Positions 26,322-36,568 of a stretch of DNA of 64,000 nucleotides are shown piece after piece. The DNA comes from an uncultured Eubacteriales bacterium (GTDB taxonomy: Bacteria; Bacillota; Clostridia; Peptostreptococcales; Anaerovoracaceae): NCBI GenBank assembly GCA_900315485.1, contig OMZI01000011.1, forward strand, positions 38,334 through 102,333. The letters are read 5' to 3'. The notes under the pieces were generated by a model. The model was not told where the DNA came from and did no database searches. It saw nothing but the letters and a program-made list of their open reading frames with translations. The number at the start of each line of letters is the position of its first letter. Position 1 is the stretch's first letter. Both the position numbers and the translations under genes were made by a program.

Positions 26322-26953
26322 GAATAGAATTTCCGGAAGCTACAAAAGTACATAGACGAATTCCCAAAGAAGCTTTTTATAAGCGATTGCAACTTTCAGC
26401 TGCACTCAAAGACAAGTTTATATCAGATGTAGATCGCATATTTGTAGAAAACAGCTTTACTGTTGATAGTCTCAACTTTACTACTGAGGCAGATGTAAAA
26501 GAAATACTGCTTCTATCAGTAACTCTGAAAAGAAAGGATTTTGACAAGAAAATCATAGAGGCAATAGCTAGACAGAATCCACACCAACTTGTGTTCTTGC
26601 TTATGTATGGTAATGAATGTCAGTTGGCGTTATACCATAAGAAGCTATACAAGACAGAATGGATACCGGAGAATGAATTGTCTTTGAAACTTAGAGGCCA
26701 GACCCTTGATGATATATGGGATGGTCTGATAGAGCAGATAGCGTTACATGATGAACTAGCAGAAACATCAACAAGTGAGGCAATAGAAAAACGCCTTGAG
26801 ACACAAGAAAAGATCCTGAAACTGGAAAATCAGATACAAAAAACTGAAGCAGCGGCATGGAAGGAACAGCAGCCCAAAAAACGATTTGAGCTATATTCAA
26901 AACTACAGGACTATAAAACAAAACTGGAGGAATTAAAGCATGGACAATCTTAA
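26318..26953 (+). CDS. DUF4391 protein
   Basis: 211 residues matching DUF4391, a family found between helicase and methyltransferase genes in restriction-type islands. The N-terminal two-thirds are alpha/beta (FVEN, LLLSVTLKRKDFD, QLVFLLMYGNECQLALY). The C-terminal 60 residues form a charged coiled coil rich in Glu, Lys and Gln. It overlaps the helicase by four bases (ATGA) and Mod by 14 bases. Function is unknown; I infer an adaptor between helicase and modification enzyme. Confidence 0.75.
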   Translation: MRIEFPEATKVHRRIPKEAFYKRLQLSAALKDKFISDVDRIFVENSFTVDSLNFTTEADVKEILLLSVTLKRKDFDKKIIEAIARQNPHQLVFLLMYGNECQLALYHKKLYKTEWIPENELSLKLRGQTLDDIWDGLIEQIALHDELAETSTSEAIEKRLETQEKILKLENQIQKTEAAAWKEQQPKKRFELYSKLQDYKTKLEELKHGQS

Positions 26954-28976
26954 AATGCATACACCTGATTTGGCAGAAGAAAAATTCAGAATATTGGCAG
27001 AACTGTTCCCTAATGTAGTGACTGAGACCATCAATGAGAATGGTGAGGTTGTTCGTGCTATTGATGCTGATGTGTTGCGCCAGGAGATATCCACGGCGGT
27101 TGTCGAGGGTCCCCAAGAAAGATACCAGTTTACTTGGCCAGATAAAAAGAAAGCAGTAGTACTTGCAAATGCACCTATATCCAAGACCCTACGCCTTGAT
27201 AGAGAAAAGTCAGTTGGTAGAGACGGAACCGCAGGGAGTATTGATACAGAAAACATTTATATTGAGGGAGACAACCTTGATGCGCTTAAACTGCTTCAAG
27301 AAACATATCTTGGAAAAATTAAAGTGATATACATAGATCCTCCATACAACACGGGAAATGATTTCATATATGAGGATGACTATTCAATTGAAACCGGTGA
27401 GTACCTTGATAACAGTGGGCAGTTTGATGGTGAAGGAAACCGACTTGTTCAGAATACCGAGAGTAATGGCCGTTTCCATACTGATTGGTTGAATATGATG
27501 TACCCAAGGATTCGCTTAGCAAAAGACCTGCTTTCAAGCGATGGTACCATATTCATATCCATTGATGATCATGAGTATAGTAATCTACAGAAAATTTGTG
27601 ACGAAGTATTTGGTACGGGGTGCTTCGTGGCAGATATTGCATGGCAAAGGACTTACTCACCTCGAAATGATTCACATGGAATAAGTGATGAGAAAGAACA
27701 TCTATTGGTATTTAGTAAGCAGCCTGGTTGGTCACCTCGGCGGCTACCAAGAACTGAAAAAATGAACTCAGTATATAAGAATCCTGATAATGATGACTCG
27801 GATTGGCGAACAAGTGATGCTTTCGCACCAAGCGCAGCTACACATCAAGGAATGGTGTATGCAATTCAAAATCCTTTCAACGGAAATTTGATATACCCAT
27901 ATAAAGGAGCCTGTTGGCCACTTCGGCAGAGTGATATGCTCGAAATGATGCGTAAATGGGGAGATTATGATTTAAAAGATATCAACGATGAGGAAAGAAG
28001 AGCTGAGGTATGTGGTATATCAGCTGCTGAAGTGCGTAAGGGAGTGAAAGCTATCATGTTAACATCTTCTCTAGAAGATGCTAGGAAAAGAGCAAAAGAA
28101 ATACAAGCGGCAGGGAAATGGCCACGTTTTTTCTTTACAAAAAATGGAGAAGGCGGAATAGCAAGGAAAACCTACTTGAAGGATGCCGAGGGCCGAGTTG
28201 TAACAAATTATTGGCCATGTACAGAGGTTGGGCACACTGATGAAGCAAAAAAAGAGATAAAGGCTTTGTTTGAGGGTAACGCACCATTTGACACCCCAAA
28301 ACCAACAAGATTATTAGATAGAATTCTTTCAATTGCAAGCGATTCAGATTCAATTATTTTAGATTTTTTTTCAGGATCAGCAACAACTGCTCATGCAGTA
28401 ATGCGAAAAAACTATGAGGATAATGGAAAAAGAAAAACTGTTTTGGTCCAGCTTCCTGAAGAAAGTAAATCTCCGAGTTATAACACACTCTGTGATATCG
28501 GTGAAGAACGCATACGTCGTGCCGGGAAAAAGATCAAAGAAGAAGCTGGCCTGGCTGCAGATAATCTTGATATAGGATTCCGCGTTTTCAAGGTTGATAG
28601 TAGCAATATGAAAGACGTCTACTATAGTCCAGCAGATACACAGCAGAGCATTTTGGATATGTTGGCAGATAATATCAAGCCTGACAGAACACCTGAAGAT
28701 CTTTTGTTTCAAGTGATGCTTGATTTAGGAATTCTTTTATCATCAAAGATCGAAGAAACTGAAATCGCAGGCAAAAAAGTGTTCTCGGTAGCAGATGGGT
28801 ATTTGATCGCATGTTTTGATAATGATGTGACTGAAACGACTGTTACAGAAATAGCTAGGAAGCAGCCGTTCTATGCAGTATTCCGCGACAGTGGGATGGC
28901 AACAGATAGCGTAGCAACCAACTTCGATCAGATATTTGAAACTTATAGTCCGAAGACTCAGAGGAAGGTGCTGTAA
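26940..28976 (+). CDS. Type III-like adenine-N6 DNA methyltransferase (Mod)
   Basis: 678 residues. Motif IV IDPPYNTGND (about 131-139) comes before the SAM motif ILDFFSGSATTAHAVM (near 476), the beta-class order of type III Mod enzymes. The region between them is the variable target-recognition part. It would methylate one adenine of an asymmetric site and guide the Res subunit. Motifs are intact. Its start overlaps DUF4391 and its TAA overlaps the ATG of res by one base (TAATG). Confidence 0.9.
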   Translation: MDNLKMHTPDLAEEKFRILAELFPNVVTETINENGEVVRAIDADVLRQEISTAVVEGPQERYQFTWPDKKKAVVLANAPISKTLRLDREKSVGRDGTAGSIDTENIYIEGDNLDALKLLQETYLGKIKVIYIDPPYNTGNDFIYEDDYSIETGEYLDNSGQFDGEGNRLVQNTESNGRFHTDWLNMMYPRIRLAKDLLSSDGTIFISIDDHEYSNLQKICDEVFGTGCFVADIAWQRTYSPRNDSHGISDEKEHLLVFSKQPGWSPRRLPRTEKMNSVYKNPDNDDSDWRTSDAFAPSAATHQGMVYAIQNPFNGNLIYPYKGACWPLRQSDMLEMMRKWGDYDLKDINDEERRAEVCGISAAEVRKGVKAIMLTSSLEDARKRAKEIQAAGKWPRFFFTKNGEGGIARKTYLKDAEGRVVTNYWPCTEVGHTDEAKKEIKALFEGNAPFDTPKPTRLLDRILSIASDSDSIILDFFSGSATTAHAVMRKNYEDNGKRKTVLVQLPEESKSPSYNTLCDIGEERIRRAGKKIKEEAGLAADNLDIGFRVFKVDSSNMKDVYYSPADTQQSILDMLADNIKPDRTPEDLLFQVMLDLGILLSSKIEETEIAGKKVFSVADGYLIACFDNDVTETTVTEIARKQPFYAVFRDSGMATDSVATNFDQIFETYSPKTQRKVL

Positions 28977-31900
28977 TGGCTGATATGAAATTCAAGTTTA
29001 CAATACAGCCGTTTCAGACGGATGCGGTAGATAGTGTAGTTGGTGTATTTGGCGGACAACCATATAATGACAGATTTAAATACAGAAGAGATGTATATCA
29101 GGCAACAGACATTATATCTCCTGATGATGAGGCATTAATGGGCTTTGCAAATGCCAAGATCCAATTGGATAAGGGCCAACTATTCGATAATGTCTGGAGA
29201 ATTCAGCGGCGAAATAACATTAATCTTGACAGTGAACTTAATAGCAATGGACTTGGAGCAGTATCCCTTGACGTTGAAATGGAAACCGGAACAGGGAAGA
29301 CATATGTATATATCAAGACTATGTTTGAGCTCAACAAACAATATGGCTGGAGCAAGTTCATCGTGGTTGTTCCTAGTATTGCTATTCGTGAAGGCGTTCG
29401 GAAGAGCTTCGAGACGATGCAAAATCACTTCATGGAGTATTACGGTAAGAAAGCCAGATACTTTGTTTATGATTCCAAGAATCTGTCAGAAATCGACAAT
29501 TTCAGTCAAAGCTCAGATATTAACGTAATGATTATCAATATCCAGGCTTTCAACACTACCTTTGATGAAAAGAAGAAAAATAGTGTATCGAAGATCATAA
29601 ACTCCGTAAGAGATGACTTTGGAAGCAGAAGACCTATTGATGTCATTGCTGCAAATAGACCAATCGTGATAATGGATGAACCGCAGAAAATGGGTGGTTC
29701 GGCAACACAGGCTGGCATCAAGCGATTTAATCCATTGTTTACATTGAATTATTCTGCTACTCACAAGCAGCACCATACTCTGGTATATGTGTTGGATGCA
29801 CTTGATGCTTACAATAAAAGGCTTGTAAAACGGATTGAGGTCAAGGGCTTCGATATCAAGAACTTCAGGGGAACTGATAAGTATCTATTCCTTGAAAGTA
29901 TTGTAATATCACCAAACAAGCCACCGATGGCTAGAATTGAGCTTGAAATTGGATATAACAAGTCGATAAACAGATATCGTGGGTATCATGTCAATGACAT
30001 TGATCCTATAAAGGGAACAGTTTCTTTCACTAATGGGGAGGTCATTAGAGCCGGTGAAGTGGTTGGTGATATTTCTGAGAAGGACCTTCGCCGTATTCAG
30101 ATAAGAGAGACCATACGATCTCACTTTGAAAAAGAAAAACAGTTATATGAAAAGGGCATAAAGACATTATCCCTTTTCTTCATAGATGAGGTTGCCAAGT
30201 ACAGGAAGTATGATGATGATGGTAACGAGCTCAACTCTGAATACGGGGAAATCTTTGAGCAGGAGTATACAGATATTTTGAATGAATATCTTACAATCTT
30301 CGATACGCCGTATGAGCAATATCTTCGCGGAATAGAAGTTGAAAAAACTCATGCTGGCTATTTTAGTATAGATAAAAAGGGGAGAAAGATAGATAGCACA
30401 TTGAAACGCGGGAGTGACGAGAGCGACGATATTTCAGCATATGATCTGATACTCAAGGACAAGGAGAGGCTGCTCTCATTTGACAATCCAGTGCGTTTTA
30501 TTTTTTCTCATTCTGCACTACGTGAGGGTTGGGATAATCCTAATGTTTTCCAGATCTGCACGCTGAAGCATGGTGGCAGTTCGCCTACACAGAAAAGGCA
30601 GGAAGTTGGAAGAGGGCTAAGATTGTGCGTTAATCAGTACGGAGACCGTATGGATTCAGATATGCTCGGAACACAGGTTCAGCAGATCAACCAACTTACA
30701 GTAATAGCCTCTGATGGATATAAGGATTTTGTAGCAGATCTTCAAAAAGGTATTAGAGACGACCTGTATGAGAGGCCAACAAAAGCTACATTTGAGTATT
30801 TCTATGGCAAGACACTCATCTTAGATGGGAAAGATGTCAAAATCGATGATAAGCAGGCAAGAGACATTTATCGTTATCTCGTCAGAAATGATTATATCGA
30901 TGATGAGGATCAGGTAACTGATCAGTATAGAACTGACCTTGCTAATGATAATCTCGCTGTGCTGCCTGAAAGCTGCACAGCGATCACAGAGGGCGTGCAT
31001 GCACTTATACAAAGTGTCTTTGACAAGCATGCATTGGATAACATGATCACAGATGGGCACGATACAAAGATTCAAGAAAATGCTCTTAATGACAACTTCT
31101 ATAAGAAGGAGTTCCAGACATTATGGAATTACATTAACCATAAGTATGCATACACAGTTGAATTCGACAGCGAAGAACTAATTGGCAAGTCAATTAAGCA
31201 TATAAACGATAATCTGTTTGTATCCAGATTACAGTACACAATAACCACGGGAACTCAGGAAAAAGATTTGTCTGCCGATCAGGTAAATAACAAGACTTCT
31301 TTTGTTGCGGAAAAGAGTAGGACCGAGGTTCTAAACAGAGCCGTAAGCAGTCAGGTGCCGTACGATCTGATTGGCAAGATTGCAGAAGGAACTAAGCTGA
31401 CAAGAAAAACAGCTGCAAGGATACTTGCTGGACTGATGCCGCATGTGTTCAAGATGTTCCGTGACAATCCGGAGGAGTTCATAACAAAAGTTATCAGGCT
31501 TATTAACGAGCAGAAGGCAACAGCAATTGTAGAGCAGATCAGCTATAACCGTACTGACGGAGTTTATGACAGCGCAATATTTACGGCAGAACGCAATACA
31601 GATTTCGCAAAAGCCTATAAGGCCAAGAAGAACGTCCAAGACTATGTGTTTACGGATGGATATGCTAGAGATGGGCAGAGCGTTGAACGCAAATTTGCAC
31701 AGGATATGGATCTTGCAGAGGAAGTATGCGTGTACGCAAAGTTACCAAAGGGCTTCGCTATCCCGACACCAGTTGGAAATTACTCACCAGACTGGGCAAT
31801 AGCCTTCAATAAGGGAGCTGTAAAACATATTTTCTTCATTGCTGAAACAAAAGGCTCTATGGATTCCATGAATCTCAAGCCGATTGAGCAGGCAAAGATC

Positions 31901-32002
31901 AGCTGCGCCAAGAAACTGTTCAATAAGCTATCCACTGAAGATGTGGTCTATCATGAAGTGAAGGATTATCAAACATTATTAAGTATTATTGATAGCATGT
32001 AG
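28976..32002 (+). CDS. Type III restriction enzyme Res subunit (helicase-nuclease)
   Basis: 1008 residues. Superfamily 2 motifs: EMETGTGKTYVYIKT near 105, MDEPQKMGG near 233, SATHK, ALREGWDNPNVFQ near 518, and QKRQEVGRGLRL near 541. The C-terminal PD-(D/E)xK nuclease shows SPDWAIAF (near 938) and FIAETKG (near 954). It cuts unmodified DNA after ATP-driven communication between two sites, together with Mod. All key residues are present, so the system looks active. Confidence 0.9.
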   Translation: MADMKFKFTIQPFQTDAVDSVVGVFGGQPYNDRFKYRRDVYQATDIISPDDEALMGFANAKIQLDKGQLFDNVWRIQRRNNINLDSELNSNGLGAVSLDVEMETGTGKTYVYIKTMFELNKQYGWSKFIVVVPSIAIREGVRKSFETMQNHFMEYYGKKARYFVYDSKNLSEIDNFSQSSDINVMIINIQAFNTTFDEKKKNSVSKIINSVRDDFGSRRPIDVIAANRPIVIMDEPQKMGGSATQAGIKRFNPLFTLNYSATHKQHHTLVYVLDALDAYNKRLVKRIEVKGFDIKNFRGTDKYLFLESIVISPNKPPMARIELEIGYNKSINRYRGYHVNDIDPIKGTVSFTNGEVIRAGEVVGDISEKDLRRIQIRETIRSHFEKEKQLYEKGIKTLSLFFIDEVAKYRKYDDDGNELNSEYGEIFEQEYTDILNEYLTIFDTPYEQYLRGIEVEKTHAGYFSIDKKGRKIDSTLKRGSDESDDISAYDLILKDKERLLSFDNPVRFIFSHSALREGWDNPNVFQICTLKHGGSSPTQKRQEVGRGLRLCVNQYGDRMDSDMLGTQVQQINQLTVIASDGYKDFVADLQKGIRDDLYERPTKATFEYFYGKTLILDGKDVKIDDKQARDIYRYLVRNDYIDDEDQVTDQYRTDLANDNLAVLPESCTAITEGVHALIQSVFDKHALDNMITDGHDTKIQENALNDNFYKKEFQTLWNYINHKYAYTVEFDSEELIGKSIKHINDNLFVSRLQYTITTGTQEKDLSADQVNNKTSFVAEKSRTEVLNRAVSSQVPYDLIGKIAEGTKLTRKTAARILAGLMPHVFKMFRDNPEEFITKVIRLINEQKATAIVEQISYNRTDGVYDSAIFTAERNTDFAKAYKAKKNVQDYVFTDGYARDGQSVERKFAQDMDLAEEVCVYAKLPKGFAIPTPVGNYSPDWAIAFNKGAVKHIFFIAETKGSMDSMNLKPIEQAKISCAKKLFNKLSTEDVVYHEVKDYQTLLSIIDSM

Positions 32003-32032
32003 CAAAGCATCAATTTGACATAGGTTTTATAT

Positions 32033-35000
32033 ATGAGTGTTCAAAATGAATTCTTCCGGGAACAACATCCAGAGCAGTTCTCAGATAGTAAAATTGTAAA
32101 AAGAGGCTACTTAGACCGACCATTCTTGGAATACCATCTTTCTACCATTTCTAGCAGGAGCATGGAGAAGCCTTTTGAGATTTTTTGTAAAAGGATATTG
32201 GAAGCCGAAGTATGCCCAAATCTGATTACACAAACCGGGCCAACAGGGGGAGGAGACAGTAAAGTAGATACAGAAACATTTCCCGTTTCCGAGAAGTTAG
32301 CTCAAACTTGGTATTATGGATTTAGTAATAAAGCTTCAAGTGAGAGATGGGCGTTCGCTATAAGTTCCAAAAAAGAGTGGAAGAGCAAGTGCAAATCAGA
32401 CATTGCTAAAATTGTAGAAACTCAAAAAAACGGTCGAGGCTACACTAAAATATTCTTTATCTCAAACCAGTTTATTGCAGATAAAAAGCGTGCTGAGACC
32501 GAAGACGAACTGAGAACCCAATATGGTATAGATATAAGAATTTTTGATAGAAATTGGTTATTAGATCAGGCTTTAAAAAGCATTGATAATAAGCGAATTA
32601 CATGTGAAAGCTTGGAGCTGTCAGAAAATCTTATCGATGAGCAACTGACAGGAAGTAATGATTACAAGAGGAAACAAACTCTTGCTGGTATAGAGAATAA
32701 GCTTAGTAAGATATCGCAATATAAGCCATCAGAGATCGTATCAGCTGCGCACGAAAGCATAGTCATAGCACGAGAATTAGAGGTGAGCAAGGATACGATG
32801 CTTGGACTAATAGACCGATATATACGTTTAACTAAGGAATATGGAACCCGCAAGGATAAGGCAGATGCGTTATATGAGAGCGCTTGGACTATTCATTGGT
32901 GGTATACGGATCTTCAAAAGTACTACGATTACTATGTTGAGTTTGAAAAATACGCAATGGAAGAGAACTCGTTATACTTGTTCGAAAAACTAATTACCTT
33001 ATGGATCAATTTATATGCTCTAGTCTTGCAAGAAAACGCTGATGTTGATACGAATAAACATGTGGATAATATTAAAAGTCTTTATCATCATTTAACATGC
33101 GATCCGAACCGCCCCAATACTATATTAGCTGCAAAAACTGCATTCCAAATGGTACGCCCTTTCATCGGGGATCAAATTGACGATATTGTCACATCGTATA
33201 TAGAAATAGTCAGGGAGAGTGAGAACAGTTTAGAAGTAGATATATCAAATATCTATAGAGTTGTAACTGAATTGCCTATTTACCAAGAAGCAAGGAATTA
33301 TGATGAACTGTTTGACTGCCTGCTAGAAAGACTATCAAATGAGAAAAAACGGGCTCAAGCTTCTGAAATGCTGATTATGAGAGGGAGACAATTAATCGAT
33401 GATTCCCCATATCAAGCGTTAGAGTATTACAGCAGAGCTGTATATGGCCTTTTTAATGAAGAAAACAAAGACTTGTTAATGCAGGCAGTGTACGAGATGG
33501 CCTTTTCTTTTGAAAAAATCGGAATGATATGGGCTGCAAGAAGCTACTATATTTTTGCTTTAGCTTATTCAATCAACCGATATATTAATAGGGGTGAGAT
33601 AACAACAGATTTTTATTATTCATCTAATAGATTGAAATGGCTGGAACTTAAACTTGGACGCGTGGTTTATTCAATCGAAATGCACGTGCTAGAAGGCGTT
33701 GCAGAGTCACTATATCCAGATGCTGTTGGTGAAGATGATCAATTTGATGTTCTGGTATCGTTATTCATATTTAAGAGCTCGTTTGAAAAGATTCATGAGT
33801 TAGTAAGACTCCCTCGTTATTTAGAGGATAGGGGGCTACCTTTATCCGCGATAGCATGTAGATATGAACTTGGCTACTATGATGAAGAATTATTAAATTC
33901 TTGTAATGGCGATAAAGATCAGTATGACCAATATGTAAGAGAATGGGTTGACCAGCCATCAATGGACAAAATTAACGAGAATCCATGGTACGGTTTTGAA
34001 TCTTTGAGCACTTTAAAAACAAGAATAATGGGGTGCAGCATTTCTGTTAAATCACCAAGAGAACCATATTATGTTGAATTTGCTTCATCAGTCTTGGCTT
34101 CAATAGAGTGTTTTTTGGGCACAGGATTCTCAAAAGGACTTATTTCGATAGCAAGTACATTTGATATTACAATTGAAGCAGGAGAAAAAGAAAACTTTTT
34201 TATAGATATAGATTATTCACATAGAGAACCTGATAAGATGACAGTTATCTTATCCCGCATTAGTGAGAAAGAAGATTACGGGAAAGCACAGAAAATATAT
34301 GCAGAGAAAATAACGCAAATAATATCGATCGTTACAGCGGTAATGCTCAGATACAACGAAGACTTTGAAAAGCTGAAGCAATTGATAGAGGATGAACAAG
34401 TTTTCACAAGGACTCTTTTATTTGCGGGCAGTTTATTTAACTGGTTTTCAACAATAGGAGAAGAAACATGTAGTTTTGATTATTTAATGCAAGAATATGA
34501 ACCAGAGCCATTAGTTGCTATAACAAAAAGAACAACTCATATTAATAAACAGACGGTAGATGCAGATGTGCCTGGCAACAAAAGAATAGAATTTGATAGA
34601 AACGAAGAGTGGCCAGATTTTAGCAATACAGGTAACGACAAAATAATAACAGATGGAGTAATAAATAATGCTTTATGGGATGTGAGTAATTGGAAAGGGG
34701 TAGCTTATTACACAATGCCTGCATTGCCGCCAATACTAGCTTTAGTATTTGAGAATGAATCAGGTTTGCAGATTTTTGATAGATGGATAGCTCAAATTGG
34801 AGATGAAGATAAAGAGGACATAATCGGTATTCGAATCATTAAAGATGTGAATGGTTCGAATCCTTACTGGTACAGAATTGGAATAGGGAGAAACATGCTT
34901 CAAAACGATGAGTTGAAAGAAGAGGGGGTATTTGTTTCTTTGACTAGATTGCATACCGTGGAGGCGAAGAATGATTCCAATGTAAAAATGTTCGAGGAGG

Positions 35001-35263
35001 TACTAAAGCATCATAATTGCTATTATATTTGCCCTGCAATAGCAATCAATGGAAAACTAGCCAATCTCAAAACTTATTTTGATAAAAAAATCAAGAAAGA
35101 TGTATCCTCAATTAAGGTAATACACGCTTACGAAGTCGATGAACAAGATTTCCTAGCGGAGTCATCAATTACTATGGGGGATACCCCTATCCTACCAGAA
35201 CATACAGACCTTTATGACATAGAGAGGATAATCATGAGGAAGAATAAAGAATCAAATAGATAG
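32033..35263 (+). CDS. Large protein with predicted nuclease N-terminus and helical-repeat body
   Basis: 1076 residues starting 30 bases after res. Residues about 65-115 hold TGPTGGGDSKVDTETF and WAFAISSKKEWKSK, a pattern like a restriction-endonuclease fold (acidic residues then a Lys-rich strand), followed by YTKIFFISNQF and IDIRIFDRNWLLD. The middle, about 230-830, is mostly helical with TPR-like stretches (YQALEYYSRAVYGLFNEENKD). The last 200 residues form an alpha/beta region (ALPPILALVFENESG). No Walker A motif is seen, so it is not a STAND NTPase of the Avs type. Nuclease activity is a prediction. Confidence 0.55.
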   Translation: MSVQNEFFREQHPEQFSDSKIVKRGYLDRPFLEYHLSTISSRSMEKPFEIFCKRILEAEVCPNLITQTGPTGGGDSKVDTETFPVSEKLAQTWYYGFSNKASSERWAFAISSKKEWKSKCKSDIAKIVETQKNGRGYTKIFFISNQFIADKKRAETEDELRTQYGIDIRIFDRNWLLDQALKSIDNKRITCESLELSENLIDEQLTGSNDYKRKQTLAGIENKLSKISQYKPSEIVSAAHESIVIARELEVSKDTMLGLIDRYIRLTKEYGTRKDKADALYESAWTIHWWYTDLQKYYDYYVEFEKYAMEENSLYLFEKLITLWINLYALVLQENADVDTNKHVDNIKSLYHHLTCDPNRPNTILAAKTAFQMVRPFIGDQIDDIVTSYIEIVRESENSLEVDISNIYRVVTELPIYQEARNYDELFDCLLERLSNEKKRAQASEMLIMRGRQLIDDSPYQALEYYSRAVYGLFNEENKDLLMQAVYEMAFSFEKIGMIWAARSYYIFALAYSINRYINRGEITTDFYYSSNRLKWLELKLGRVVYSIEMHVLEGVAESLYPDAVGEDDQFDVLVSLFIFKSSFEKIHELVRLPRYLEDRGLPLSAIACRYELGYYDEELLNSCNGDKDQYDQYVREWVDQPSMDKINENPWYGFESLSTLKTRIMGCSISVKSPREPYYVEFASSVLASIECFLGTGFSKGLISIASTFDITIEAGEKENFFIDIDYSHREPDKMTVILSRISEKEDYGKAQKIYAEKITQIISIVTAVMLRYNEDFEKLKQLIEDEQVFTRTLLFAGSLFNWFSTIGEETCSFDYLMQEYEPEPLVAITKRTTHINKQTVDADVPGNKRIEFDRNEEWPDFSNTGNDKIITDGVINNALWDVSNWKGVAYYTMPALPPILALVFENESGLQIFDRWIAQIGDEDKEDIIGIRIIKDVNGSNPYWYRIGIGRNMLQNDELKEEGVFVSLTRLHTVEAKNDSNVKMFEEVLKHHNCYYICPAIAINGKLANLKTYFDKKIKKDVSSIKVIHAYEVDEQDFLAESSITMGDTPILPEHTDLYDIERIIMRKNKESNR

Positions 35264-35264
35264 A

Positions 35265-35298
35265 AGCCTATGAAAGCCGAGTTCGGCGTCCATAGGCT
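35265..35298 (+). terminator. Two-step hairpin after the defence operon
   Basis: AGCCTATG/CATAGGCT encloses GCCGA/TCGGC with three-base internal loops. No T run follows, so it may be a processing or attenuation site rather than a full terminator. Confidence 0.5.
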
Positions 35299-35521
35299 GC
35301 ATAAAGAATACGATTCAGATGGTTTAAATAAAATGAGAAAAAGGGTCATCCAGTGTATCCTTGTAAATCAAGAGTCCGCGTCAGAATTCGCAAAGATATG
35401 CGAAAGCGAAGGGTTTGCTTAAGCTAATCATAAGAATATGACCCATATGATGAAGGACATATAACCATGATTGATAATCATTAATGATTGATGCACAAGC
35501 TTTGTTTTGGAGGCTGAAGTC

Positions 35522-36553
35522 ATGACAGAAAACAAAGTTGATAATAAAGCGATCGAATCTCAAAAGGAGCCGGTCGAGCCTAATACCATGAAGCGCCGTA
35601 TGGTTCTCCTATGGAAGCTTTTGTATGACCAGACTGATGAGAATCATCCAGTTTCTACATACGATATCGTTGACTACATGGCTGAGCACGGGATCAAGGT
35701 CAGCAGGAAGACTATCAAACCAGATATCGATCTGATGTGTGAGTGCGGCTTTGATATCGTCAAGGTCTCGAGCAAGCCTAATAAGTACTTCTGGGGTAGC
35801 CGGGAATTTCAGGTGCCTGAGCTTAAGCTGCTTCTGGATGCAGTATCATCATCAAGATTCATTACTAGAAAGAAAAGCGCTGATCTCAAGCGCAAGATCA
35901 CTGGTCTTGCCAGTGTCCATCAGAGAAAGCAACTCAGCAGGCATATATACACTACAAGTGTGATCAAGCCGCGGAATGAGAACATCTATTACATTGTCGA
36001 TGCAATAAATGATGCAATTGAGACAAAGCAGAAGATCAGCTTCAACATAATAGAGTTTGACGGTAATAAGAATAAGATTATGCGGCATAACGGAGAGCTT
36101 TACTTCATGAGTCCGTATGCTCTCTACTGGAATGACGACTTCTACTATGCTATCGGTTGGAGTGATAAACACGAGGATATCGTGGCTCTCAGGGTAGACC
36201 GAATGGAGAATCTGCAAGTCCTTGATGAGAAGGCTGTAAAGAGACCTAAAGACTTCAAAGTATCAGACTATTCTCACAAGGTCTTCGAGATGTTCAATGG
36301 TGAAGAGACCAGAGTCAAGCTCCAGTGCAAGAATGAACTGATGAAGTATGTCATTGACAGGTTCGGAGACAAGGTAGAGACAGAGCCGACTCATGAGGAT
36401 AAATTCATCTGCTATGTCAATGTCAGGCTCAGCCCTACATTTTATGGCTGGGTATTTGGATTCGGCGGGGATATACGCATTCTGGCGCCATCTGAGGCTG
36501 TAGAAGAGATAATCGACATGTCACGGAAGATGATAACAGCAGAATCAATGTGA
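35522..36553 (+). CDS. WYL-domain transcriptional regulator
   Basis: 343 residues. An N-terminal winged helix (DIVDYMAEHGIKVSRKTIKPDIDLM) is followed by a WYL domain (FNIIEFDGNK, YFMSPYALYWNDDFYYAIGW, VALRVDRMENL) and a C-terminal WCX region. WYL regulators sense ligands, often nucleic acid or nucleotides, and control many defence islands. The GGAGG at 35509-35513 selects the ATG at 35522 over an in-frame TTG at 35507. It is followed by the exonuclease gene 15 bases downstream, probably as a pair. Confidence 0.85.
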   Translation: MTENKVDNKAIESQKEPVEPNTMKRRMVLLWKLLYDQTDENHPVSTYDIVDYMAEHGIKVSRKTIKPDIDLMCECGFDIVKVSSKPNKYFWGSREFQVPELKLLLDAVSSSRFITRKKSADLKRKITGLASVHQRKQLSRHIYTTSVIKPRNENIYYIVDAINDAIETKQKISFNIIEFDGNKNKIMRHNGELYFMSPYALYWNDDFYYAIGWSDKHEDIVALRVDRMENLQVLDEKAVKRPKDFKVSDYSHKVFEMFNGEETRVKLQCKNELMKYVIDRFGDKVETEPTHEDKFICYVNVRLSPTFYGWVFGFGGDIRILAPSEAVEEIIDMSRKMITAESM

Positions 36554-36568
36554 TCAAGTTGGAACATA

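Noticed and set aside
32033-35263. Assignment of the large defence protein as an Avs/STAND NTPase
   Set aside because: No Walker A (GxxxxGK(T/S)) or Walker B motif is visible in the whole protein.
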